Shown: positions 10,701-18,047 of the stretch, piece by piece
Position numbering within the stretch: position 1 is the stretch's first letter
Layout: every line of letters starts with the position of its first letter
NCBI RefSeq assembly: GCF_004362825.1
Contig: NZ_SNXZ01000009.1
Location: forward strand, 62,001-126,000
Reading direction: 5' to 3'
DNA length: 64,000 nucleotides
Source: Labedaea rhizosphaerae
Lineage (GTDB): Bacteria > Actinomycetota > Actinomycetes > Mycobacteriales > Pseudonocardiaceae
Translations under genes and position numbers: made by a program
The notes under the pieces: model-generated
What the model saw: the letters and a program-made list of their open reading frames with translations, nothing else
Databases searched by the model: none
Told to the model about the DNA's origin: nothing

Positions 10701-11828
10701 ATGAGCGGCCCGATCTACCTCGACAACAACGCGACGACGCCGGTCGATGCCCGGGTGGCCGAAGCGATCTTGCCGTTCCTGACCGGACACTTCGGCAACC
10801 CGTCGAGCACCCACGCCTACGGCGAACCGGCCCGCACCGCCGTGGCCCGGGCTCGCGAGCAGGTCGCCGCGCTGCTCGGCTGCGGCGACGACGAGGTCGT
10901 GTTCACCTCGGGCGGCTCGGAAAGCGACGTCCTCGCCATCCGCGGCGCGGCGCTCGGCCGGGGCGATGGCCGTCGGCAGGTGATCACGCAGGCGACCGAA
11001 CACCCGGCGGTGCTCGCCGCGTGCGACGCCCTGCGCCGCCTGCACGGTTTCGAGATCACCGTGCTGCCCGTGGACGAGCACGGTCTGGTCGACCCGACCG
11101 AGGCGGAGGCGGCCATCTCCGACCGCACGGCGCTGGTCACGATCATGCACGCGAACAACGAGACCGGGACCATCCAGCCCATCCGCCGCCTCGCCGCGCT
11201 GGCCCACGCCCGTGGCGCGCTGTTCCACACCGACGCCGCGCAGAGCATCGGCAAGATCGTCGTGGACGTCGCTGACCTCGACGTCGACCTGCTGACCGTC
11301 GCCGGGCACAAGGCCTACGCACCCAAAGGGGTCGGCGCGCTCTACGTGCGCTCGGGAGTCACGCTCGAACCGCTCGTGCACGGCGGCGGGCAGGAACGCG
11401 GCCTGCGTGGCGGCACGGAGAACGTGGCGCTGATCGCCGGACTCGGCGAAGCGGCGCGGTTGTGCGCGGCGGCCCTGCCGAGGGAAACCGAGCGGCTGCG
11501 CGCCCTGCGGGACCGGCTCTGGACACGGCTGAGCGAGGCCGTTCCCGCGGAGCTCAACGGTCACCCCATCGAGCGACTGCCCAACACCCTCAACGTCAGC
11601 TTGACGGGCACGGTCGGCGCCGACGTCCTCGCCGGCGCCCCCGAGGTCGCCGCGGCCACCGGGTCGGCGTGCCACGAAGGCGTGGACGAGCCTTCACCTG
11701 TGCTGGCCGCGATGGGGTTGCCGGTCGAGCGGGCGAAGGCGGCGCTGCGGCTGACCGTGGGCCGGACCACCACGGCGGCCGACGTGGACGCGGCCGCCGT
11801 GGCGTTGCTCAGGTCCGCTACTCGGTGA
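10701..11828 (+). CDS. cysteine desulfurase (NifS/IscS-like)
   Basis: This 375-residue PLP enzyme removes sulfur from cysteine to give alanine and a protein persulfide, for Fe-S cluster assembly or tRNA thiolation. The N-terminus IYLDNNATTPV, the PLP-Lys motif TVAGHKAYAPKG (about residue 203) and the active Cys in ATGSACHEG (about residue 323) are all intact. The short loop around the Cys is group I (IscS/NifS) style. There are no scaffold, tRNA-thiolase or Dnd genes next to it, so its partner cannot be named. Its 3' end overlaps the convergent encapsulin gene by 11 bp. Confidence 0.92.
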   Translation: MSGPIYLDNNATTPVDARVAEAILPFLTGHFGNPSSTHAYGEPARTAVARAREQVAALLGCGDDEVVFTSGGSESDVLAIRGAALGRGDGRRQVITQATEHPAVLAACDALRRLHGFEITVLPVDEHGLVDPTEAEAAISDRTALVTIMHANNETGTIQPIRRLAALAHARGALFHTDAAQSIGKIVVDVADLDVDLLTVAGHKAYAPKGVGALYVRSGVTLEPLVHGGGQERGLRGGTENVALIAGLGEAARLCAAALPRETERLRALRDRLWTRLSEAVPAELNGHPIERLPNTLNVSLTGTVGADVLAGAPEVAAATGSACHEGVDEPSPVLAAMGLPVERAKAALRLTVGRTTTAADVDAAAVALLRSATR

Positions 11829-12636
11829 GCGCGACGACGGCGTCGGGCTCGACGACCCGGAAGGTGAAGCTCTCCTCGAGGTAGAGGTGCGCGGTGTCGG
11901 CGTCGCAGTGGCTGTAGCCCACGGAGATGTCCTGGCCCAGGTGCAGCTGGAAGTGCCCCTCGTCGAGGCTCACCACGAGCGCGCCGGTCAGCCCGGGGGA
12001 GCGCACGACCTTGCCGCCGCCGAGGATGCGGCGCAGGTGGTCGAGCACCAGCAGCCCGCCGTGCTCGGTGCTCTCCACGATCCGCTCGTACCCGGCGGGC
12101 CCGATGGCCAGCGCGTACGGGCCACCGATGCCCGCGTTGCGCAGCGTGTCGACGGCCTTGGCCGCCACCTGCGGGTACTCCGTCGGGTCCGCGCCCAGCG
12201 GCAGGCCCCGGTGGGTGGAGCTGTCGACGAGGCCGGTGATGTCGGCCCCCGCCCACCCGTGGAAGACCGCGCGGTTCTCCAGCAGCGCCAGCTCACGGGC
12301 GGCCCGGCCGAGGTCGTCGAGGTCGAGGTCGTCCGCGCCGCGCTCGGCGTTCTCCAGCTCGACCCGGGACACCGTGAACGGCACCCGGACCTCGGCCAGC
12401 GCCAGCACGTGCCGCAACCGCAGCCGCACGCCCTCACCGGTCTCACCCGCGGTGGTCTGGTCGAGCGGGCGCACCCGGCCGAGGTTCACCGACGAGAAGT
12501 CCCAGCCGTGCGGACCGGAGACGTCCACGAGCCGGCGGGCAGCGAGGTTGGGCGCGAGCCGGGACCGGGCCTCGTCGTCGATCTGCTCCCAGGCCGCCCC
12601 GGTGATCGGGGCGAGCTCGCGCATCAGGTGGTTCAT
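11818..12636 (-). CDS. family 1 encapsulin shell protein
   Basis: This 272-residue protein has the HK97-like fold of classical (linocin M18/CFP29-type) encapsulins, which self-assemble into hollow protein shells. Family marks are the N-terminal helix MNHLMRELAPITGAAWEQID, the segment FHGWAGADITGL, the region GPYALAIGPAGYE and the C-terminal strand GQDISVGYSHCDADTAHLYL. The ATG at 12636 follows a strong GAGGGGGTGGG ribosome site and gives the normal length. The hemerythrin gene upstream on the same strand ends 79 bp before it and carries a shell-targeting tail, so the pair forms one cargo/shell operon. No membrane segments or signal peptide are present; the particle is cytoplasmic. Confidence 0.95.
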   Translation of the reverse strand: MNHLMRELAPITGAAWEQIDDEARSRLAPNLAARRLVDVSGPHGWDFSSVNLGRVRPLDQTTAGETGEGVRLRLRHVLALAEVRVPFTVSRVELENAERGADDLDLDDLGRAARELALLENRAVFHGWAGADITGLVDSSTHRGLPLGADPTEYPQVAAKAVDTLRNAGIGGPYALAIGPAGYERIVESTEHGGLLVLDHLRRILGGGKVVRSPGLTGALVVSLDEGHFQLHLGQDISVGYSHCDADTAHLYLEESFTFRVVEPDAVVALTE

Positions 12637-12715
12637 GCTCACGCCCACCCCCTCGCTGACGCTCCGGGCCGGCGTGAGCCGGCTCGCTGTGTCCATGGTT
12701 CGCTCGCAAGCTCGC

Positions 12716-13285
12716 TCACTGCTGCTCCTTCAGGCTGCCGATGCCCAGTGACGGGTCCGGGCCACGCTCGGGCGCCACGCCGGCCTCTGCTTCGACTTCG
12801 TCGACGTACTCTTGCGGATCCTTGTCCGACACGTCGAGATCACGCGCCCCTTCGTGGTCCCGCTTGAACGCCAGGAACCGCTCGCCCAGCTCGTCACGCA
12901 GGCCGGGGTCGGCGTGCCTGCGGAAGTCCGCGAGCCCGTCGTCCTCCTCCTCGGCCATGTGCTCGCTGTTGGCGACCCTGGTCTTGCGCACGGCGGCGTG
13001 CCACGCGGTGCTGCCCACCGGGTGCAGCGCCGCCTCGTGCACGCCATCGCGGATGTCGTTGTGATCGCCGATGGCATCGAGCGTCTCGGCCTCGGCGTCA
13101 TCACCGCGGCGGATCAGCGCCGGGTAGAAGATCTCTTCCTCGGCCACGGCGTGGACGTCGAGCAACGCGGCGAGCGGCGCCCAGATCCGGGCCAGCTCGG
13201 CGGGATCGGTCGTGTCGTCCATCGCGGCGAACTGGCGCCGGAACCACTCGTGGTCGTCGAGGATGAGCTTGGTGATGTCCGGCAT
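12716..13285 (-). CDS. hemerythrin-domain encapsulin cargo protein
   Basis: This 189-residue protein has a four-helix hemerythrin domain (residues 1-145) with iron ligands in LILDDHEWF, LLDVHAVAEEEIFYPAL, GDHNDI and SEHMAEEEDDGL. An acidic, flexible linker follows, ending in DPSLGIGSLKEQQ. LGIGSL is the consensus of encapsulin targeting peptides that dock cargo on the inner shell wall. Hemerythrin cargos in encapsulins are known from actinobacteria and are thought to bind a di-iron centre that reacts with O2, NO or peroxide. It is the first gene of the operon with the encapsulin shell gene. Confidence 0.95.
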   Translation of the reverse strand: MPDITKLILDDHEWFRRQFAAMDDTTDPAELARIWAPLAALLDVHAVAEEEIFYPALIRRGDDAEAETLDAIGDHNDIRDGVHEAALHPVGSTAWHAAVRKTRVANSEHMAEEEDDGLADFRRHADPGLRDELGERFLAFKRDHEGARDLDVSDKDPQEYVDEVEAEAGVAPERGPDPSLGIGSLKEQQ

Positions 13286-13339
13286 GGCACGAACGCTAAG
13301 GCCTCGCCCGGCCCGGCGCAGCCGCGGGGCCGACCGGTC

Positions 13340-13603
13340 CTACAGCGGCGGCACGATGCCCGGGAAGTGCCCGACGCTCTCGCACTCCGGGCACTGCCTG
13401 CCGTTGTCGACGGTGCGCGCCACCCCGCCCACCACGGCGAACTTGGGGTCGGCGACCATCCCGGCGCCCCCGCACAGGTGACAGACGGTGTGGATCTCCT
13501 CGGGCACCTCGACCTCGGTCTCGTCGTCGTCGAGGCCACCCAGCTCGTCGAGTTCGTCGCGTTCCGGGTCGGTGCTGTCGTCGTTGTCGCGGTCGTCGGG
13601 CAC
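13340..13603 (-). CDS. small zinc-ribbon protein (87 aa)
   Basis: An 87-residue protein starting with GTG at 13603. The first half is very acidic (many Asp/Glu). The second half contains two Cys pairs, CHLCGGAGMV and CPECESVGHFPG, about 27 residues apart, which should bind one zinc ion as a zinc ribbon. No enzymatic motif is visible. It lies upstream of the hemerythrin/encapsulin genes on the same strand with a 54-bp gap, so read-through is possible, but no functional link is shown. Probably a conserved actinobacterial protein of unknown role. Confidence 0.7.
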   Translation of the reverse strand: MPDDRDNDDSTDPERDELDELGGLDDDETEVEVPEEIHTVCHLCGGAGMVADPKFAVVGGVARTVDNGRQCPECESVGHFPGIVPPL

Positions 13604-13676
13604 GAACCGAGCCTAACGCCCGGCCCGAGACGAAACCCCCGGGCGCACGTCGCGGCCGGGCCGTAGGGTCGTGATC

Positions 13677-14051
13677 ATGGCCTGCCGCATTTCCGAGCTG
13701 GTGCTCGACTGCCGGGACCCGCAGCGGCTCGCGGAGTTCTGGTGCGAGGTGCTGGGGTTCGTCGTGCTCGGCACCGAGGACGACGGCTCGATCGAGATCG
13801 GGCCGCCCGAAGGGGCCGGCGGCCTGCAGCCGACGCTGGTCCTGAGCCCGACGGCCGACCCCAAGGCAGGCAAGCTGCCGCTGCACATCGACGTCAACGC
13901 CACCGACCGCGACCAGGAGGCCGAACTGAGGCGGCTGCTGGCGCTCGGGGCGCGCCCGGCCGACGTCGGCCAGACCGGCGAGGAGTCCTGGCACTGCCTC
14001 GCCGACCCAGAAGGCAACGAGTTCTGCCTGCTGCGCACCCGCCTGGACTAG
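13677..14051 (+). CDS. VOC-family (glyoxalase/bleomycin-resistance fold) protein
   Basis: A 124-residue protein with the paired beta-alpha-beta-beta-beta units of the vicinal-oxygen-chelate fold: ISELVLDCRDPQRLAEFWCEVLGF at the N-terminus and WHCLADPEGNEFCLLRT at the C-terminus. The DPEGNEFCL ending is typical of the glyoxalase_6-like subgroup, most members of which have no known substrate. The ATG at 13677 is preferred over the GTG two codons upstream because of the spacing from GTAGGG. It ends in a bidirectional terminator shared with a MarR gene. Confidence 0.85.
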   Translation: MACRISELVLDCRDPQRLAEFWCEVLGFVVLGTEDDGSIEIGPPEGAGGLQPTLVLSPTADPKAGKLPLHIDVNATDRDQEAELRRLLALGARPADVGQTGEESWHCLADPEGNEFCLLRTRLD

Positions 14052-14110
14052 GCGCTGTCCTGTGGATCTCGGCGCGAAGACCGCGACCACGGATCCGCAG
14101 GACAGTGCCT
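14050..14110. terminator. bidirectional hairpin terminator
   Basis: A 20-bp inverted repeat (14050-14069 and 14091-14110; 17 of 20 positions complementary) with a 21-nt loop lies exactly between the stop codons of the convergent VOC and MarR genes. There is no T-tract, as is common in actinobacteria. Confidence 0.75.
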
Positions 14111-14561
14111 AGCGGCCCAGGTGGCGGAACCCCGGGTGAACGCCTGGGCGCAGTCCCTGCGCGGCCGCGACCTTGGCCAGCAGCTCCGTCAACGTCACGC
14201 GTTCCCGCTCGCTCAGCGGGGCCAGCAGCCGGTCGTTGTGCTCGGCGCCCAGCACACGCAGCTGCTCGCGGACCTGCTCGCCGGTCGGCGTCAGCCGCAG
14301 CGCGTGCGAGCGCCGGTCACTGGGGTGGCGCTCGCGGCGGACCAGGCCGCGGTCCTCGAGGTCGTCGACGAAGGCGACCACCCGGCTCGGCAGGATGTCC
14401 AGCCGCTGCGCGAGGGCCTGCTGGCTGGTGCCGGGGTCGTCCGCGATCGCCCGCAGCACGCCGACGTGCGGGCCGGTGAGGTCCAGTTCAGCGGCGCGGG
14501 CGAGGAACTGCGAGCTGGCGTGCGCGCCGAGCTGGGACAGCAGGAACGCGGCCGTCTCCAT
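14109..14561 (-). CDS. MarR-family transcriptional regulator
   Basis: This 150-residue protein has a winged-helix DNA-binding domain: TSQQALAQRLDILPSRVVAFVDDLEDRGLVRRERHPSDRRS is the classic MarR helix-turn-helix and wing, here at about residues 45-85. Flanking helices serve dimerisation. ATG 14561 is preferred over an upstream in-frame start, as it gives the usual N-terminal helix METAAFLLSQLG. It is divergent from lnt with 49 bp between starts; a regulatory link is possible but unproven. MarR proteins usually repress neighbouring genes and release DNA on binding phenolic or oxidant ligands; the ligand here is unknown. Confidence 0.9.
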   Translation of the reverse strand: METAAFLLSQLGAHASSQFLARAAELDLTGPHVGVLRAIADDPGTSQQALAQRLDILPSRVVAFVDDLEDRGLVRRERHPSDRRSHALRLTPTGEQVREQLRVLGAEHNDRLLAPLSERERVTLTELLAKVAAAQGLRPGVHPGFRHLGR

Positions 14562-14610
14562 GACCCGAGATGCTAACCGTGCGCACACAGCGCCCGGCTA
14601 CGCTGCTGAC

Positions 14611-16194
14611 GTGATCGCCCCCACCGAAGCGGACGCCGAACCGGCGGACGTTCCCGCGCCACGCAGGCGAGACCGGCTGCGCCCGATGCTGGTCCCGGCA
14701 CTGCTCTCGGTGCTCGGTGGCGTGCTGGCCTACCTGGCCGAACCGCCACGCACCGTCTGGTGGCTCGCGCCGATCGGCCTGGCGTTGCTCGGCTGGGTGT
14801 TGCGCGGGCGGCGCGCGAAGGCCGGGTTCGGCTACGGCTTCCTGTTCGGGCTCGGCTACCTGGTGCCGCTGCTGGCGTGGACCGGTGTGTTCGTCGGACC
14901 GGTGGCGTGGCTGCCGCTCTCCGCGGTGTGTGCGTTGTTGCTGGCCCTGGCGTGCGCGGCGATCTCGGTGGTGAGCAAGCTGCCGGCGTGGCCGCTGTGG
15001 GCGGCGTTGCTGTGGGTGGCGGGGGAGACGTTCCGCGCGGTGTTCCCGTTCGGCGGGTTCCCGTGGCCGAAGCTGGCGTTCGGGCAGCCCGAGGGGATCT
15101 ACCTGCCGCTGGCCGCGGTCGGCGGCACGCCGTTGATCGCGTTCGCGGTGACGCTGACCGGGTTCGGGCTGGCCGCGTTCGTGCGCGGTCTCGCCGACGG
15201 TGAACGGACCGTGGGCATGCTGGTGGCCCGGGCGCTGGCCGTGATGATCCCGGTCGCCGCCGCGTTCGCCTCGGCGCCGCTGGTCGGCACCGACGCCCAG
15301 GCCGGCACGGTGACCGTGGCCGCGGTGCAGGGCAACGTGCCGCGCGCGGGTCTCGACTTCAACGCCCAGCGCCGGGCCGTGCTGGACAACCACGTGCGCC
15401 GCACCGAGCAGCTGGCCGCGGACGTGAAGGCCGGGCGGGTGCCCAAGCCCGACATCGTGATCTGGCCGGAGAACTCCTCCGACATCGACCCGCTGCGCAA
15501 CCCCGACGCCTACAGCGAGATCAACCAGGCCGCGATCGACGTCGGCGCGCCCATCGCGGTCGGGGCCGTGCTGGTCGGTGACGACGGCAACCCGCGCAAC
15601 ACGGTGCTGCTGTGGGAGCCGGGCAAGGGCCCGGTCGACCGGTACACCAAGCGCCAGCTGCAGCCCTTCGGCGAGACGATGCCGATGCGCTCGTTCTTCC
15701 GCCTGTTCACCTCGGCGGTGGACCGGGCGGGCAACTTCGTGGCCGGCGACAAGCCCGTGGTGTTCACCATGGGCAACGCCCGGGTGGCGTTGGACACGTG
15801 TTACGAGGTGGCCTTCGACGGCGTGGTGCGCGATTCCATCGCGGGCTCGACCATCCTCGCCGTGCCCACGAACAACGCCACCTTCGGCCGCACGGAGATG
15901 ACATACCAGCAGCTCGCGATGGACCGCGTGCGTGCGGTCGAGCACGGGCGCGCCGTGGTCGTCGCGGCCACCAGCGGCGTGTCCGCGTTGGTGCGCCCGG
16001 ACGGTTCGGTGATCGAGCAGACGGAGCTGTTCACCCCGGCAGCGCTGGTCGAGCGGCTGCCGCTACGGACGGCGACTACGCTGTCGGATCGACTCGGTGC
16101 GACGCCGGAGTGGGTGATGGATGCCGCCGGGCTCCTCGCGCTCGCCGCCGCGGTCGCGTTGGGGCGCCGCAGGAGCGCCTCACCGCAGGAGTGA
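14611..16194 (+). CDS. lnt: apolipoprotein N-acyltransferase
   Basis: This 527-residue membrane enzyme adds a third acyl chain to the N-terminal Cys of lipoproteins. About seven membrane helices occupy residues 25-230. The nitrilase-like catalytic domain carries Glu in WPENSSD (about 285), Lys in YTKRQLQPFGE (about 346) and Cys in DTCYEVAF (about 396), matching the known Glu-Lys-Cys triad. One last helix lies near the C-terminus. GTG 14611 is the only sensible start. ppm1 follows after 60 bp. In Mycobacterium tuberculosis these two activities are fused in one Ppm1 polypeptide; here they are separate genes. Confidence 0.95.
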   Translation: MIAPTEADAEPADVPAPRRRDRLRPMLVPALLSVLGGVLAYLAEPPRTVWWLAPIGLALLGWVLRGRRAKAGFGYGFLFGLGYLVPLLAWTGVFVGPVAWLPLSAVCALLLALACAAISVVSKLPAWPLWAALLWVAGETFRAVFPFGGFPWPKLAFGQPEGIYLPLAAVGGTPLIAFAVTLTGFGLAAFVRGLADGERTVGMLVARALAVMIPVAAAFASAPLVGTDAQAGTVTVAAVQGNVPRAGLDFNAQRRAVLDNHVRRTEQLAADVKAGRVPKPDIVIWPENSSDIDPLRNPDAYSEINQAAIDVGAPIAVGAVLVGDDGNPRNTVLLWEPGKGPVDRYTKRQLQPFGETMPMRSFFRLFTSAVDRAGNFVAGDKPVVFTMGNARVALDTCYEVAFDGVVRDSIAGSTILAVPTNNATFGRTEMTYQQLAMDRVRAVEHGRAVVVAATSGVSALVRPDGSVIEQTELFTPAALVERLPLRTATTLSDRLGATPEWVMDAAGLLALAAAVALGRRRSASPQE

Positions 16195-16254
16195 ACGATC
16201 CCCTTGGTCGGGGGCCGGCGCGGGCAGGCGCCGGTGAGGAGGAGAGACCTACGC

Positions 16255-17013
16255 ATGGCAGAGCAGCCGAGCACCGCAGTGGAACCGGTGCTGGTGGTGA
16301 TCCCGACGTACAACGAGCGGGAGAACCTGGGACCGATCACACGGCGTTTGCGCGACGCACTGCCGAAGGCGCATGTGCTCGTGGTGGACGACGGCAGCCC
16401 CGACGGCACGGGTGAGCTGGCCGACGAGCTGGCCGCGAAGGACGAGCTGGTGCACGTCATGCACCGCACGTCGAAGGCCGGCCTGGGCGCGGCCTACGTC
16501 GCCGGCTTCGACTGGGCGCTGGAACGCGACTACGCGGTGATCGTGGAGATGGACGCCGACGGCTCGCACGCCCCGGAGGACCTGCCGCGGATGCTGGCGG
16601 CGCTCGAGGACGCCGATCTCGTGATCGGCTCGCGCTACGTGCCTGGCGGGCACACGGTGAACTGGCCGGCCAGTCGCAAGCTCATCTCCTGGGGCGGGAA
16701 CTTCTACTCGCGGATGGCGCTGGGCGCGAAGGTCAAGGACATCACGGCCGGGTTCCGGGCCTACCGGCGGCAGGTCCTGGAGAAGATCAACCTCGGGAAC
16801 GTGGCTTCGGCCGGGTACTGCTTCCAGATCGACCTGGCCTGGCGGACGATCGAGGCCGGGTTCACCGTGGTCGAGGTGCCGATCACGTTCACCGAGCGGC
16901 AGGTCGGCGACTCGAAGATGAGCGGGTCGATCGTGCGCGAGGCGCTGCTGCGAGTGACGAAGTGGGGGTTGCGGCGGCGGGGGACTCAGCTGCGCAACCT
17001 CGTTCGTCGCTGA
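16255..17013 (+). CDS. ppm1: polyprenol monophosphomannose synthase (GT2)
   Basis: This 252-residue GT2 enzyme transfers mannose from GDP-mannose to polyprenyl phosphate, giving the donor for lipoglycan and protein mannosylation. The GT-A signatures are [24 protein letters not shown] and the DxD-type motif [14 protein letters not shown]. The C-terminal [19 protein letters not shown] is diagnostic for Dpm/Ppm synthases. There is no membrane anchor, as expected for the type that relies on a membrane partner such as Lnt. A strong GAGGAGGAGA ribosome site precedes ATG 16255. The gene lies just downstream of lnt, and a 13-bp hairpin terminator follows. Confidence 0.94.
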   Translation: MAEQPSTAVEPVLVVIPTYNERENLGPITRRLRDALPKAHVLVVDDGSPDGTGELADELAAKDELVHVMHRTSKAGLGAAYVAGFDWALERDYAVIVEMDADGSHAPEDLPRMLAALEDADLVIGSRYVPGGHTVNWPASRKLISWGGNFYSRMALGAKVKDITAGFRAYRRQVLEKINLGNVASAGYCFQIDLAWRTIEAGFTVVEVPITFTERQVGDSKMSGSIVREALLRVTKWGLRRRGTQLRNLVRR

Positions 17014-17067
17014 CGCTTCTGGCCACCATCCCAACCTTCGGCGCCTGGCCAGTTCAGGGCCCGGATG

Positions 17068-17097
17068 CTCAACCTCGTCCGGGCGGACGAGGTTGAG
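17068..17097 (+). terminator. ppm1 terminator
   Basis: A perfect 13-bp stem (CTCAACCTCGTCC with its complement) with a GGGC loop, 55 bp after the ppm1 stop. The stem is stable and GC-rich, consistent with an intrinsic terminator without a long T-tract. Confidence 0.8.
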
Positions 17098-17303
17098 GGG
17101 GAGGTCTGGCTTCGGGGTGGGCTTGGTCTGCCATGGAACCCCAAATGCATGGGGTTGTCGGGCTGTGTGCCCGGAGGCTCTTTCTGGCGACCACGACCAT
17201 GGCTGACCGGGCTTGTCTCGTGGACTCGCCCCGGCGCCGGAGCGAGGCAAGCCCTTGAAGGGCGGCCATGCGCGCGAACGAAGAGAGCGCCATATACACA
17301 GCA

Positions 17304-17338
17304 AGAACCCCCTGGCTGGGGGTTGGCCAGGGGGTTCT
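17304..17338 (-). terminator. rbpA terminator
   Basis: A perfect 13-bp stem (AGAACCCCCTGGC with its complement) and a 9-nt loop, starting 17 bp beyond the rbpA stop on the minus strand. Confidence 0.8.
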
Positions 17339-17354
17339 CGGTCTTGGGGGTGTC

Positions 17355-17699
17355 TCAGGCGCTGCGGCTGCGGCGGCCACGGAGCTCGGCCAGCCGTTCG
17401 GTGAGGAGATCTTCCAGTTCGGGGATCGTGCGGCGCTCGAGCAGCATGTCCCAGTGGGTGCGCGGTGGCTTGCTCTTCTTCGGCTCGGGGTCCGAGCCGT
17501 CGATCATCTTGGATTCGAGGCCGTGGAGGCGGCATTCCCAGATCGGCGGGACCTCGGCGTCATCGGAGAAGGGCACCTCGAAGTCGTGGTCCTTCGGGCA
17601 CGCGTATCGGACCGTCCGGCGTGGGGCAAGATCGTGGTTGCGATCGGTTTCGTAGCTGACGGCCCCTAGCCGGCTACCCCGCAGAACTCGGTCGGCCAT
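17355..17699 (-). CDS. rbpA: RNA polymerase-binding protein RbpA
   Basis: This 114-residue actinobacterial transcription factor binds the primary sigma factor and RNA polymerase and stabilises the open promoter complex. It has the conserved core: a Zn-binding-type region with YACPKDHDFEVPFS and IWECRLHG, followed by the basic linker KKSKPPRTHWDMLLERR and the sigma-interacting domain RTIPELEDLLTERLAELR. Its length and its position next to ppm1 are the same as in mycobacteria (Rv2050/Rv2051c) and streptomycetes. A sigma-R-type promoter lies about 60 bp upstream, and a hairpin terminator follows the stop. Confidence 0.97.
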   Translation of the reverse strand: MADRVLRGSRLGAVSYETDRNHDLAPRRTVRYACPKDHDFEVPFSDDAEVPPIWECRLHGLESKMIDGSDPEPKKSKPPRTHWDMLLERRTIPELEDLLTERLAELRGRRSRSA

Positions 17700-17756
17700 G
17701 GCGGTGTCCTTTCGCTCGGCTCACAAGGCGGAGCCTGGGTGGCGCTCACGGTGTGC

Positions 17757-17782
17757 AACGAATGGCCTAGCCGGAACATTCC
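17757..17782 (-). promoter_or_regulatory. sigma-R/SigH-type promoter of rbpA
   Basis: On the minus strand the sequence reads GGAAT (17782-17778), 18 nt spacer, GTT (17759-17757), which is an exact match to the GGAAT-N18-GTT promoter used by thiol-stress sigma factor SigR (SigH in mycobacteria). In Streptomyces coelicolor rbpA belongs to the SigR regulon, so the match is in the expected place. The -10 element is about 57 nt before the rbpA ATG. Confidence 0.7.
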
Positions 17783-18047
17783 CTTTGCCCTGATGGTCGT
17801 CGCGCACCGTGACATGTTTCACCCGTCAACAACAGCTTCCTCTAGGAAGATGCCCCCGGCGCTGAATTGTGACGCGTAAACGTCGGATCGACCCGGCGAT
17901 ATCACCCTGTTGGGGGATCTTGGCGCGTCGGCGCCGGTCATGGCGGCCTGAGTTGACCTATCGCGGCTGGTTCCAGCCGGAGAACCCGGAGCTGCGCGTG
18001 CCCAGGGTTCACCCGGCCGTCACGATACGTAGTCGTACCGAATTCAC
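17783..18047. other. intergenic region upstream of the rbpA promoter
   Basis: Beyond the rbpA promoter (itself part of the 348-bp gap 17700-18047) I find only weak structure: a 5-bp hairpin CTTCC-TCTA-GGAAG and a small GTCAC/GTGAC inverted repeat near the stop of the MFS gene. No RNA gene or credible small ORF is visible. Confidence 0.4.

Larger units (their letters stand above)
17014..17354. other. intergenic region with two back-to-back terminators
   Basis: This 341-bp gap between the convergent ppm1 and rbpA genes contains one perfect hairpin for each gene (17068-17097 and 17304-17338). Between the hairpins I see no coding signal, RNA gene or repeat; reading frames there lack plausible codon use. 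Confidence 0.6.

Noticed and set aside
10701-12636. Cysteine desulfurase next to an encapsulin, reminiscent of family 2 encapsulins that hold a cysteine desulfurase
   Set aside because: The shell is a family 1 type with a hemerythrin cargo and targeting tail; the desulfurase is convergent, is on the other strand, and lacks a disordered N-terminal loading domain.
17065-17655. Plus-strand ORF of 196 codons over the ppm1-rbpA gap
   Set aside because: It covers two terminator hairpins and runs antisense to rbpA; the composition is that of a shadow frame.
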